The position numbers were made by a program, and so were the translations under genes. This document shows, piece after piece, positions 17,458 to 25,909 of a stretch of DNA of 64,000 nucleotides (the first letter of the stretch is position 1; each line of letters starts with the position of its first letter). The DNA is taken from assembly GCA_000710935.1 (NCBI GenBank), contig BAYV01000001.1:1-64000 (forward strand), given 5' to 3'. Source of the DNA: Iodidimonas nitroreducens. GTDB lineage: Bacteria > Pseudomonadota > Alphaproteobacteria > Sphingomonadales > Rhodothalassiaceae. The notes beneath the pieces were generated by a model. It ran no database searches. It was not told the DNA's origin and worked only from the letters and a program-made list of their open reading frames with translations.

Positions 17458-19941
17458 CTAGAAGCTATAACGCAAAGAAACCGAAGCCGTGCGGCCATTG
17501 ATGGCCCGAGCCCGGATGATATTCTGCGCATTCGGGATGATCGATCCTTCTTCGGCTTCCGTGACCCCCAATGTATCGAACATATTGTTGATATTGGCGG
17601 AAATCAAAAGGCCATTCATGATTTCATAATTGGCAAAGAAATTCACCTGCGCATAGCCCGGCAGCTTCAATTCATTGTTGAATTGGGCAAATGAGCTGGT
17701 GGTGCCAATGATATTGGCGCCGATTGAAAAGCCATAATCAGTGTAGGATGGGGTGACCTGATAGATCAGATCCGCCTGCCTGCGCGGGATATTGCCCACC
17801 AATTCGGGTGAGAGATTATCCTCGATGATATCGGCATCGGTCCATGTCAAACCGGCGGTGATGTCGAACGGCCCATAGCTATAGGCGCCTTCCAGTTCCA
17901 CCCCATAAGCGCGATATTTACGATCGATGAAGGTGAGGCGGGTGACCTCGAAATTCTGCTCTTCGGTTTTGGCATAAAAGAAGGTGCCGAAAAGATTAAG
18001 CCCACCCGTGCGCAATTTCACCCCGGCTTCGGTTTGTTTCACCGTATCCACCGCCGCATCCTGATCCAGAAGCGAGCCATCGGCCCCAATCGCCGGACCA
18101 AACAGCAGGCGATCGGCATTGGCGCTGCCGCCCCGGCTATAGCGGGCGAAAACCGCCAGATCATCATTCAAAAGATAATTGGCGCCAAAGGTGTAGGACG
18201 CAAAATCATAAGTATAATCAACCGGCGAGGGATTGGCCGTATCCACGAACGAGACATTTTCTTCAGGCCCGGTGATTTCACCATCATTGGTGATATCGAA
18301 GGGCCGTTGGACCGTGCCCGCAAAGGTGCCAGAGGCATCGCCAAAGGTCCAGCGCAGGCTGGCATCAAGGGTCAGATCCTCGATCACCCAGGATGCCGAG
18401 GCATAAGGCGAATCGGTATCATAATCGGTATTGAACGCCCGTGTGCAACAGCCGCCAAAGGGATCGCCGAAATTGGTTTGACCATTGAGGGTTTGGGCCA
18501 CGCCATTGGCATCAAAAACATCGAGAAGGGCCGCTTCATCGCCTTTCACTTCCATCAGGAAGGAATTCCAGACCCAATCCATATCGATGTTCTGATTGGC
18601 CTTATAATAGCCGAATGTCAGATCAACAATACCGGCCTCATTGAAATCAAAGGATTTCTGAAGCCGCAGATCATTGGCGAAATTATTTAAATTATTCACA
18701 TCCACATCAAAAAGCGCAATCTGCATGGCCAGACCATTGCCATTGAGCCCCGCGGGATTGCTGATCACCTGCCCCCCATTGGGGCCATTGGCAAAAGCAA
18801 GGGTTGCCCCGGCACCGCCAAATTGCTGGGCAATTGATGAGGCACTTCCAACCGTTGCCGGAAAGGGTGCGGTAAAGCTGCCGGAATTATCGGCATAGCG
18901 GCCCTTATTGCTGATCCGCCAATCATCGATCAGATCGAATTCAAACTCGATCCCCACGGCAGTGCTGAGAGAACGCAAACCATCGGTCACATCAAAGGTG
19001 CGGCGGTTGTTTTCCCCATCGAGCCCCGCACCGGTCAAAAGAAAAGGCGTGTGGGGGGTATCGGATTTGATGTTGAAATTTGCAACCGATTGGAAATTTG
19101 GGCTGCTATTGGTACCAGTCGCCAGCAAAGGCATGGGGAGGAAGGTGGTTTCCCGATCATTCAGATGCTTGAAAAAAAGGCGCACATAGCCATTATCGAA
19201 ATCTTTGGTGATATTCGCCTTGATCTGCCCGCCATCATCGCCATTGAAGCCGGTATCGCGGGTGCCTTCACCCACCCGGTAAAAGCCGCCCACATGGAAT
19301 CTGAGATCATCGGCCAAAGGCCCGCCATATTCAAAATCGATCTGGGTGCGATCAAAGCCGACGCCACGGGTGATCCCCACCGATCCGCCCTCAACATCCC
19401 CGGTTTTGCTGATCATATTGATCACGCCGCCCGGTGAATTCTGGGCAAAGGTGGAAGCCGAACCCCCCCGAATGGCCTGGATTTGCTGGATCGTACTATC
19501 GGCCTTCAGAAAATTATCGGCATTGCCAAAAGCAATATCGCCAAATTGCAAAACCGGCAGGCCATCTTCTTGTAAGGAGAGGAATTTTGCACCGCCCGTG
19601 GAGATGGGCAGGCCGCGCACGGCGATATTGGCATTACCGCCCCCGCCCGAGCTTTCAGATCGGATACCGGGGATATTGCGGAAAATTTCCGCGGTGGAGC
19701 GCGGTGCGAAATTGCGAATCTCTTCGGCGCTCAAAGAACTGGTGGAGACCGATGTGGTCATTTTGGTGCCACTGATGGGCACCGCTGTGACAACGATTTC
19801 CTCAAGCATCCCCACCCTTTGGGGGCGTGCGTCATTTCCTGCTTCATCATTATTTTCGGTTTGCCCAAAGGCCGGAAAGGCGGCCATGGCAAAGCCCGCT
19901 GCCGACAGCATCAGGGCTTGTTTGATATATCCTGGCATCAT
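17458..19941 (-). CDS. TonB-dependent outer-membrane receptor, probably for a sugar
   Basis: An 827-aa outer-membrane transporter. It has a signal peptide (about residues 1-28, ending PAFGQ), a TonB-box-like stretch EEIVVTA, a plug domain with SAEEIRNFAPRSTAEIFRNI, NIAVRGLP and FAQNSPGGVINMISKTG, then a beta-barrel that ends in a terminal Phe (VSLRYSF). The start is the first ATG of a pair at 19941 with GGGGAGA four bases upstream. The next genes are amylosucrase and fructokinase and a LacI-type palindrome lies upstream, so the substrate is most likely sucrose or a related oligosaccharide. That is inference from position; the barrel itself does not show it. Confidence 0.9.
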   Translation of the reverse strand: MMPGYIKQALMLSAAGFAMAAFPAFGQTENNDEAGNDARPQRVGMLEEIVVTAVPISGTKMTTSVSTSSLSAEEIRNFAPRSTAEIFRNIPGIRSESSGGGGNANIAVRGLPISTGGAKFLSLQEDGLPVLQFGDIAFGNADNFLKADSTIQQIQAIRGGSASTFAQNSPGGVINMISKTGDVEGGSVGITRGVGFDRTQIDFEYGGPLADDLRFHVGGFYRVGEGTRDTGFNGDDGGQIKANITKDFDNGYVRLFFKHLNDRETTFLPMPLLATGTNSSPNFQSVANFNIKSDTPHTPFLLTGAGLDGENNRRTFDVTDGLRSLSTAVGIEFEFDLIDDWRISNKGRYADNSGSFTAPFPATVGSASSIAQQFGGAGATLAFANGPNGGQVISNPAGLNGNGLAMQIALFDVDVNNLNNFANDLRLQKSFDFNEAGIVDLTFGYYKANQNIDMDWVWNSFLMEVKGDEAALLDVFDANGVAQTLNGQTNFGDPFGGCCTRAFNTDYDTDSPYASASWVIEDLTLDASLRWTFGDASGTFAGTVQRPFDITNDGEITGPEENVSFVDTANPSPVDYTYDFASYTFGANYLLNDDLAVFARYSRGGSANADRLLFGPAIGADGSLLDQDAAVDTVKQTEAGVKLRTGGLNLFGTFFYAKTEEQNFEVTRLTFIDRKYRAYGVELEGAYSYGPFDITAGLTWTDADIIEDNLSPELVGNIPRRQADLIYQVTPSYTDYGFSIGANIIGTTSSFAQFNNELKLPGYAQVNFFANYEIMNGLLISANINNMFDTLGVTEAEEGSIIPNAQNIIRARAINGRTASVSLRYSF

Positions 19942-20067
19942 TTGATCTCCCCAAAGGTGATAAGGGCAAGGCATCCGTTTGGCCCGGCCGATCTGTTATC
20001 CTTAAAGCGCAGGATGGCTTCTTATGCGCTGCTTGCCTGTGCTTCTCTGAGCGGATCATGCATAAAC

Positions 20068-20083
20068 TTGCAATCGATTGCAA
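20068..20083. promoter_or_regulatory. Predicted LacI-family operator before the TonB-receptor gene
   Basis: TTGCAATCGATTGCAA is a perfect 16-bp palindrome with a central CG, the classic LacI/GalR operator shape. It lies 127 bp upstream of the receptor start codon. A copy differing at one base occurs at 25700-25715 before zwf and the symporter. The LacI-family regulator at 27502-28542 is the obvious candidate ligand. Confidence 0.82.
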
Positions 20084-20154
20084 TAACATATCGACAGTGA
20101 AATGCAGTTTTAACGCACCAAAATACGCCAAAAACCCTTGATGTGGCTTAGGCG

Positions 20155-20799
20155 TCAGCCTTCGGGATGCTGTGCCGCAGTGCGAAAAGCTTCGCTGGAA
20201 AGCCTTTCGATTTCAGCCCAATTTTCATGCTGCACTGCACTTTTCGGGGCGATCCAGCTCCCCCCCACGCACAGCACATTGGGCAGGTTCAAATAATCGG
20301 CGGCTTTTGCCAGACCAATGCCGCCGGTGGGGCAAAACCGCACATCGGGAAAGGGGCCGAAGAAGTTTTTCACCGCCTGAACGCCCCCCGATGATTCGGC
20401 GGGAAAGAATTTCAAATGATCAAAGCCATGATCATTGGCGGCCATGATCTCTGATGCCGTGGCAATGCCCGGCAGCAAAGGCACGCTGGATCGCCGGGCG
20501 GCTTTGGCGAGATCGGCGGTGAGCCCGGGGCTGACCGCAAAGCGCACGCCTGCCTGCTCCACCCGGGCGAGATCATCAATCGTGCGGATCGTACCCGCGC
20601 CGATGATGGCCTCGGGCACAGAGCGGATCATCTGCTCGATAGCCAAAAGCGCCACATCGGTCCGCAAGGTGATTTCCAGAACCTTCAGGCCGCCCGCGAC
20701 AAGGGCCTGCGCCAAAGGCACCGCCTGTTCGATCTTATCGATGGCAAGAACCGGGATTACCGGCGCAGTGGTCATGATGGTGTGAAGTGCAGATGACAT
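20155..20799 (-). CDS. eda: KDPG aldolase (2-dehydro-3-deoxyphosphogluconate aldolase)
   Basis: Cleaves KDPG to pyruvate and glyceraldehyde-3-phosphate, the last specific ED step. The 214-aa class I aldolase shows PVIPVLAIDKIEQAVPLAQAL, LEITLRTDVA with the catalytic Glu, GAGTI, FAVSPGL, HLKFFPAE with the Schiff-base Lys, and FCPTGGIG. The start MSSALHTIMTT at 20799 is taken because the open frame further upstream runs antisense-like inside edd. It begins 31 bp after edd and ends the zwf-pgl-orf230-edd-eda transcript. Confidence 0.95.
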   Translation of the reverse strand: MSSALHTIMTTAPVIPVLAIDKIEQAVPLAQALVAGGLKVLEITLRTDVALLAIEQMIRSVPEAIIGAGTIRTIDDLARVEQAGVRFAVSPGLTADLAKAARRSSVPLLPGIATASEIMAANDHGFDHLKFFPAESSGGVQAVKNFFGPFPDVRFCPTGGIGLAKAADYLNLPNVLCVGGSWIAPKSAVQHENWAEIERLSSEAFRTAAQHPEG

Positions 20800-20830
20800 G
20801 GGCTGAAGCCTTTGCAAAGATTGATCGCGA

Positions 20831-22642
20831 TCAGGATAAGATGAAGGATGCGCCTTCTTCGGCGGTGTTGACGGCATGACGTGCCGCGCCGAAAAGATCA
20901 CGGCCCATGCCAAATCGATTGCCCGTAAGATCGGGCCGGGTGATCGGGCGGGCCAGCAATTCGGCCTCGCTGATCTCCACATCAAGGCGACCGGCTTCAG
21001 CATCCAGATTGATGATATCGCCATCCCGGATCCGGGCAATGGGCCCTTCATCCAGCGCTTCGGGGGTGAGATGAATGGCGGCCGGAACCTTGCCCGAAGC
21101 CCCCGACATGCGCCCATCAGTGATCAGCGCCACTTTATAGCCCCGCTCCTGCAAAAGCCCCAGAACCGGGGTCATTTTATGCAATTCCGGCATCCCATTG
21201 GCGCGTGGCCCCTGATAGCGCACCACGGCCACGAAATCGCGCTCCAATTCGCCGCGTTTGAAGGCCTCGCCCAGTTCATTTTGATGATGAAACACCCGCG
21301 CCGGAGCCTTCACGGCGCGATGTTCGGGTGCCACAGCCGACACCTTGATCACACTGCGCCCCAGATTGCCCTGCACCAGAACCAGCCCGCCAGTGGCGCT
21401 GAAGGGATTATCCACGCCGCGCAACACATCAGGGTCGCCGCTTTTGAGGGGGGCCGGTTTGAACACCAGCTTATCGCCATCCAGCATCGGTTCACAGGCA
21501 TGCTGCGACAGCGGTACCCCATGGATGGTTTCGATATCGCCATGCAAAAGCCCGGCATCCACCAGTTCCCGAATCAAAAAGCCGATGCCGCCTGCAGCAT
21601 GGAAATGATTCACATCCGCCGAGCCATTGGGATAAATCCGGGTGAGCAAGGGCACCACGGCAGACAGATCGGCAAAATCGGTCCAGTTGAGTTCGATCCC
21701 CGCCGCCCGGGCAATCGCCACCAGATGCAAAGTGTGATTGGTGGAGCCACCGGTGGCCATCAGCCCCACAATGGCATTGACGATGGCCCGTTCATCAATC
21801 ACCCGTCCCAAGGGCGTATAGGCATTGCCCAAAGCGGTGATCGCCGCCGCCCGCCGCGCTGTTTGGGCGGTGAGGGCATCGCGCAATTTGGTATTGGGAT
21901 GGATGAAGGCCGATCCGGGCAGATGCACGCCCATCATTTCCATCATCATCTGATTGGAATTGGCGGTGCCATAAAAGGTGCAGGTGCCGGGGCTGTGATA
22001 GGATTGGGATTCGGCTTCCAGCAGATCGTCGCGGGTGGCTTTGCCCTCGGCATAAAGACCGCGAATGCGCGATTTTTCGTTATTGGGCAGGCCCGAAGGC
22101 ATCGGCCCCCCCGGCACGAAAATGGTGGGGAGATGCCCAAAGCTCAGGGCTCCGATCATCAGGCCGGGCACGATCTTGTCGCAAATCCCCAGCGCCAAAA
22201 CGCTATCAAACATATTATGCGACAAGGCAATGGCCGTGGCCTGGGCAATGATATCGCGCGAAAACAGCGAGAGTTCCATGCCATCCTGACCTTGGGTGAC
22301 GCCATCGCACATGGCGGGCACGCCGCCCGCAAATTGCGCCGTTGCCCCCACTTCGCGGGCTGCCAGCTTGATCAGATTGGGAAAGCGCTGATAGGGCTGA
22401 TGCGCTGAGAGCATATCATTATAAGACGAGACAATAGCGATATTGGGGCTTTGATCCGCCTTCAGGGCGGGCTTGTCTTCTTCTGCGGCGGCAAAGCCAT
22501 GGGCCAGATTGCCACATGATAAGGTGCCGCGATTGGGGCCCTGCTGGCGCGCCGCCTCGATCCGTTCGAGATAATCGGTGCGGCGATCAAGGCTGCGCTC
22601 ACGAATACGGGTCGTTACCTCTTGTAATGTATCATGCACCAT
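20831..22642 (-). CDS. edd: 6-phosphogluconate dehydratase
   Basis: Dehydrates 6-phosphogluconate to KDPG in the Entner-Doudoroff pathway. The 603-aa product belongs to the IlvD/Edd Fe-S dehydratases and has the Edd length and start ([17 protein letters not shown]). Visible features are [30 protein letters not shown] with a cluster Cys, [12 protein letters not shown] with another, [20 protein letters not shown] with a third, and [21 protein letters not shown] near the end. The gene sits in the ED operon. dihydroxy-acid dehydratase is excluded by the length and the Edd-type N-terminus. Confidence 0.96.
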   Translation of the reverse strand: MVHDTLQEVTTRIRERSLDRRTDYLERIEAARQQGPNRGTLSCGNLAHGFAAAEEDKPALKADQSPNIAIVSSYNDMLSAHQPYQRFPNLIKLAAREVGATAQFAGGVPAMCDGVTQGQDGMELSLFSRDIIAQATAIALSHNMFDSVLALGICDKIVPGLMIGALSFGHLPTIFVPGGPMPSGLPNNEKSRIRGLYAEGKATRDDLLEAESQSYHSPGTCTFYGTANSNQMMMEMMGVHLPGSAFIHPNTKLRDALTAQTARRAAAITALGNAYTPLGRVIDERAIVNAIVGLMATGGSTNHTLHLVAIARAAGIELNWTDFADLSAVVPLLTRIYPNGSADVNHFHAAGGIGFLIRELVDAGLLHGDIETIHGVPLSQHACEPMLDGDKLVFKPAPLKSGDPDVLRGVDNPFSATGGLVLVQGNLGRSVIKVSAVAPEHRAVKAPARVFHHQNELGEAFKRGELERDFVAVVRYQGPRANGMPELHKMTPVLGLLQERGYKVALITDGRMSGASGKVPAAIHLTPEALDEGPIARIRDGDIINLDAEAGRLDVEISEAELLARPITRPDLTGNRFGMGRDLFGAARHAVNTAEEGASFILS

Positions 22643-22654
22643 CTCTCTCCTTCG

Positions 22655-23347
22655 TCACTGTTTTACGATCGAAGCGCGGCAGGAAATACCGCCTTCAAGG
22701 CACGTTTCCGGCTGCACCGGCGAATAAATGCCATAAGCCTTGGGCAAGGGGCGCGTGCCATCCGGCTCGAAGCCGAAATTCACATAAATCTGCGCCAGAC
22801 TCATGCCCAGAAATCCGCCGCCCATCATCACCGCCAGATCGGCGCGCTCCACCAGGCTTTGCCGGATATCGGGCTGATAAGCCTTATCCCCGGTGATTGT
22901 CAGATGCGCGGCAAAGGCGCTATTGGCGGTCCAGCCGGTTTCATGATCCAAAGATAATCCCAAAAAGCCCAGCAGATCGCCCTTCTTACCATTGGCCAAA
23001 GGCACCAGAGCCCAATCGGCAGGAGCCTGTGTCGCTTCGCTTTCCGGCGCAGTGCGGCGCAGGGTGATGGTAATTTGCAAAGGCGGAAACACCAGCGGCC
23101 ATTGGGCTTCCGGTAAAGGCTCCAGCGTCCCTTTTAGATCGGTTTCGGGCACAGATGCACTTTGCGCCAAAGCCAAAGATGCCATGAAACAGGCCAAGAG
23201 GATCGAACCCCAGCATAAGGGCGAGGCCGCCCCAAACGGCCCGAAGCGATCCTGTTTCAACCACATCACCTGCGTTAAACCTGTCAAAAGAGCCTCCACC
23301 CTAAGCCGGGGCAGCCATATGATTACGGCCTGCCGTCTTGTCGCCAC
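22655..23347 (-). CDS. Unrecognised exported protein inside the ED operon
   Basis: I do not recognise this 230-aa protein. It lies between pgl (13 bp) and edd (12 bp) on the same strand, so it is very likely cotranscribed with the ED genes. From the GTG at 23347 it has a basic start and a hydrophobic stretch WGSILLACFMASLALAQSA at about residues 46-64. From an ATG at 23266 (203 aa) that stretch becomes an ordinary signal peptide cleaved after ALAQ. The rest is soluble, with LQITITLRRTAP, a Gly/Met patch MMGGGFLGMS and two late Cys (ETCLEGGISCR) that could form a disulfide. Other ED operons often carry a glucokinase gene here instead. Confidence 0.65.
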   Translation of the reverse strand: MATRRQAVIIWLPRLRVEALLTGLTQVMWLKQDRFGPFGAASPLCWGSILLACFMASLALAQSASVPETDLKGTLEPLPEAQWPLVFPPLQITITLRRTAPESEATQAPADWALVPLANGKKGDLLGFLGLSLDHETGWTANSAFAAHLTITGDKAYQPDIRQSLVERADLAVMMGGGFLGMSLAQIYVNFGFEPDGTRPLPKAYGIYSPVQPETCLEGGISCRASIVKQ

Positions 23348-23360
23348 CCATCATAAGCCC

Positions 23361-24074
23361 TCAAGGCGCCCAATGCACCTCAACAGGCACGCGGTTCTGC
23401 TGCAAAATGGCGCGGATGGGCATGGCCGCTTGATCATTGCCGGCCAGCGCCCGTTCATAGGTGGCGCGCTTATCATCCCCATTGATCATCAAAAGGATGA
23501 GATGGCTGTTCAATAAAGCCGACACGGTCAAAGACATGCGATCATAGGGAGCATCCTTGGGCAGCGTTCCGGGGGTGATGGCCCGAACGCGGGCCGGGCC
23601 TTCCGGATCAAGGGCTGCGGAAAGCGCGGCAGAGCCGGGAAAAAGCGACGCCGTGTGCCCATCATTCCCCATCCCCAAGAGCACAAGAGCCGCAGGCCAG
23701 GGAAAAGCCCGCAGGCGATCTTCGATCAAAGCTTCGCCGCCTTTGGCTTGGGGGTCATCGGTCACAAGGCTGATGAAGCGCGCATTTTGCGCTGCATTGT
23801 GCAAAAGATCGGCCCGCACCAGCCGTTCATTGCTGGCTTCATGATCGGGGGGCACCCAGCGATCATCGGCAAGGGTGAGGGTGATTTTTTCCCATGCGAT
23901 CCTCTGATCCTTCAGGGCAGCAAACAAGGGCTTCGGGGTGCCGCCACCCGAAAGGATCAGGCCCGCCGCATTCCGCGTTTCAAGCGCTTCAGCCATGCGC
24001 ATCGCCACCCGGCCCGCCAAAGCCCGGCCCATGCTGGCGCGATCTTCATAAGCCGTGAAAAGGGGTTCAATCAT
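23361..24074 (-). CDS. pgl: 6-phosphogluconolactonase
   Basis: Hydrolyses 6-phosphogluconolactone to 6-phosphogluconate after Zwf. The 237-aa DevB-type protein has AAGLILSGGGTPKPLFAAL, TLADDRWVPPDHEASNERL and LVLLGMGNDGHTASLFPGS, all family hallmarks. The ATG at 24074 overlaps the zwf stop codon by 8 bases, which suggests translational coupling; an ATG at 24089 would add five residues. The longer open frame upstream is the antisense-like shadow of zwf and is not used. Confidence 0.95.
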   Translation of the reverse strand: MIEPLFTAYEDRASMGRALAGRVAMRMAEALETRNAAGLILSGGGTPKPLFAALKDQRIAWEKITLTLADDRWVPPDHEASNERLVRADLLHNAAQNARFISLVTDDPQAKGGEALIEDRLRAFPWPAALVLLGMGNDGHTASLFPGSAALSAALDPEGPARVRAITPGTLPKDAPYDRMSLTVSALLNSHLILLMINGDDKRATYERALAGNDQAAMPIRAILQQNRVPVEVHWAP

Positions 24075-25572
24075 GCCAGCTATGTCCATAGCGTTCGGTG
24101 AGCGCCACAGAGGCCGATGGCCCCCAGCTTCCAGCCGCATAGGGCTTGGGCTTTTGCCCCAATTCCCGCCAGCCTTCGGCGATCTGATCCACCCATTTCC
24201 AGGCCGCTTCGGTTTCATCGCGGCGCACGAACAAAGTGCTGTTGGCATTCAACACATCGAGCAAAAGCCGTTCATAAGCGATCCGCCGCCGCCGCGAACG
24301 CGCTTCATCCGACATCGAGAGATCAAGGGAGACTTCCTGCAATTTCATGCCATCGCGCCCGAGCCCGGGCACTTTATTCATCATCAAAAGCTTGATCGTT
24401 TCTTCAGGCTGCAAACGAATGATCAGCTTATTGGACTGCAAAGTGAGATTGCTTTCTTCAGGGAAGATGGAATGGGGCACATCCTTGAACTGAATGAAAA
24501 TTTCGCTATAGCGATAAGGAAGCCGCTTCCCCGTGCGCAGATAGAAAGGCACCCCCCGCCAGCGCCAATTATCGATATCGGCGCGCAGAGATATAAAGGT
24601 TTCGGTGGTGCTTTCGCCCTCGCCTTCCTCGAAATAGCCGGGTACGGCTTTGCCATCCACAGCGCCTGCGGTATATTGGCCGCAAACGGTTTTGAGCGCA
24701 TTTTCCTGCTTGCTGATCGGCCGCAAAGACCGCAAAACCTTCAGCTTTTCATCGCGCACGGCATCGGCATCAAGAGAAGTGGGCGGCTCCATCGCCACCA
24801 GACACAAAAGCTGCAACAGGTGATTTTGCAGCATATCGCGCAGGGCGCCCGAATCATTATAATAAGACCAGCGACCCTCAACCCCCACGGTTTCTGAAAC
24901 GGTGATCTGCACCTGTTCAATGCCATTGGCATTCCACAAGGGCTCGAGCAGGGAATTGGCAAACCGCAAAGCAATCAGATTTTGCACCGTTTCCTTACCC
25001 AGATAATGATCGATGCGATAAATCCGGCTTTCCGGGAAAACCGCCCCCACCGCATCATTCACCGCCCTGCACGATGTCAGATCATGGCCGATGGGCTTTT
25101 CCAAAACCACCCGGCTTTGGGGCCCGGCCAGATCATGCGCTTTTAATTGGGCGCACAGATCGCCATAAAAGCGCGGCGCGGTTGAGAAATAAAAGACCGC
25201 TTCGCTGCCATCCCTGATGCGCAAGGCAGCGGCCAGAGCCTCAAAACCGCTGCCATCGGTGGCATCCACCGACTTATAATCGACCTTTTGGGCAAAACGA
25301 TCCCAAACATCGGCATCATAATATTTTTTGGGAATATGGCTTTTCAGGCGCTTATGCACCTCATCCAAAAAGGCATCGCGGCTCAGATCGCCCCGCGCTG
25401 CGCCAATGATCCTTGCATCATCAGCAAGATAGCCATCGGCTTCTAAAAAATAAAGAGAGGGAAAAAGCATCCGCATGGCCAGATCGCCGGTGCCGCCAAA
25501 AATGATCAGATCCGTGGGGCGGCCAGTGCCGGAACGGGATGTGCTATCAGCCTGCATAAATCTATCCTGCAT
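24067..25572 (-). CDS. zwf: Glucose-6-phosphate 1-dehydrogenase
   Basis: Oxidises glucose-6-phosphate to 6-phosphogluconolactone with NAD(P), feeding the ED pathway. The 501-aa protein has the nucleotide-binding FGGTGDLAMRMLFPSL, the active-site RIDHYLGKETVQN with the catalytic His-Lys region, VVLEKPIGHDL, and VPFYLRTGKRLPYR. It is the first gene of zwf-pgl-orf230-edd-eda. A second in-frame ATG at 25557 has AGGAT upstream and may be used instead. A LacI-type operator at 25700-25715 lies 128 bp upstream, between this operon and the divergent symporter gene. Confidence 0.96.
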   Translation of the reverse strand: MQDRFMQADSTSRSGTGRPTDLIIFGGTGDLAMRMLFPSLYFLEADGYLADDARIIGAARGDLSRDAFLDEVHKRLKSHIPKKYYDADVWDRFAQKVDYKSVDATDGSGFEALAAALRIRDGSEAVFYFSTAPRFYGDLCAQLKAHDLAGPQSRVVLEKPIGHDLTSCRAVNDAVGAVFPESRIYRIDHYLGKETVQNLIALRFANSLLEPLWNANGIEQVQITVSETVGVEGRWSYYNDSGALRDMLQNHLLQLLCLVAMEPPTSLDADAVRDEKLKVLRSLRPISKQENALKTVCGQYTAGAVDGKAVPGYFEEGEGESTTETFISLRADIDNWRWRGVPFYLRTGKRLPYRYSEIFIQFKDVPHSIFPEESNLTLQSNKLIIRLQPEETIKLLMMNKVPGLGRDGMKLQEVSLDLSMSDEARSRRRRIAYERLLLDVLNANSTLFVRRDETEAAWKWVDQIAEGWRELGQKPKPYAAGSWGPSASVALTERYGHSWHD

Positions 25573-25909
25573 TCGTCTCAGGGTTTTGGATCAACGGATC
25601 AGCGAAGATCATTGTCGCCAGAAAAGGCATTTAAGGGATTTTCAGCCATAAAAGAAGCGTTTGCAGCTTGCTTATGACATAAAATCTCTGATATGTGTAT
25701 TACAATCGATTGCAAGATCAAGCACAGTCTTGTGAAGGTCTGTCTGATACTGACCGATCTGCGCATAATGCAAATTTTTGCGAATAATGCAAAAAAATGA
25801 CTGGAACGTCGGTGTGCAGTGCCTGTAGCGTTTCGTTGCAGGCTATATAATCGACCTGTTGCCGCTTTGGCCTCGTCTAATTTGGCCCGGTAAGACTTTG
25901 GGGAGTGAT
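25573..25909. other. Divergent zwf / sugar-symporter control region
   Basis: This 337-bp gap has no gene. It holds the LacI-type operator (25700-25715), two direct copies of ATAATGCAAA (25765-25774 and 25784-25793) with a TGCAAA..TTTGCG inverted pair between them, and a perfect TATAAT at 25846-25851 facing the symporter. I could not see a good -35 box for the latter. Confidence 0.6.
25700..25715. promoter_or_regulatory. Predicted LacI-family operator between zwf operon and symporter gene
   Basis: TTACAATCGATTGCAA differs at a single base from the perfect palindrome at 20068-20083. It is placed to control both divergent transcripts, zwf-pgl-orf230-edd-eda and the SGLT-like symporter. Confidence 0.8.

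Noticed and set aside
20876-22408. A 510-codon open frame opposite edd
   Set aside because: It is fully antisense to an unmistakable enzyme gene and its product is a His/Gly/Ile-rich string without domain. It follows from the codon pattern of edd.
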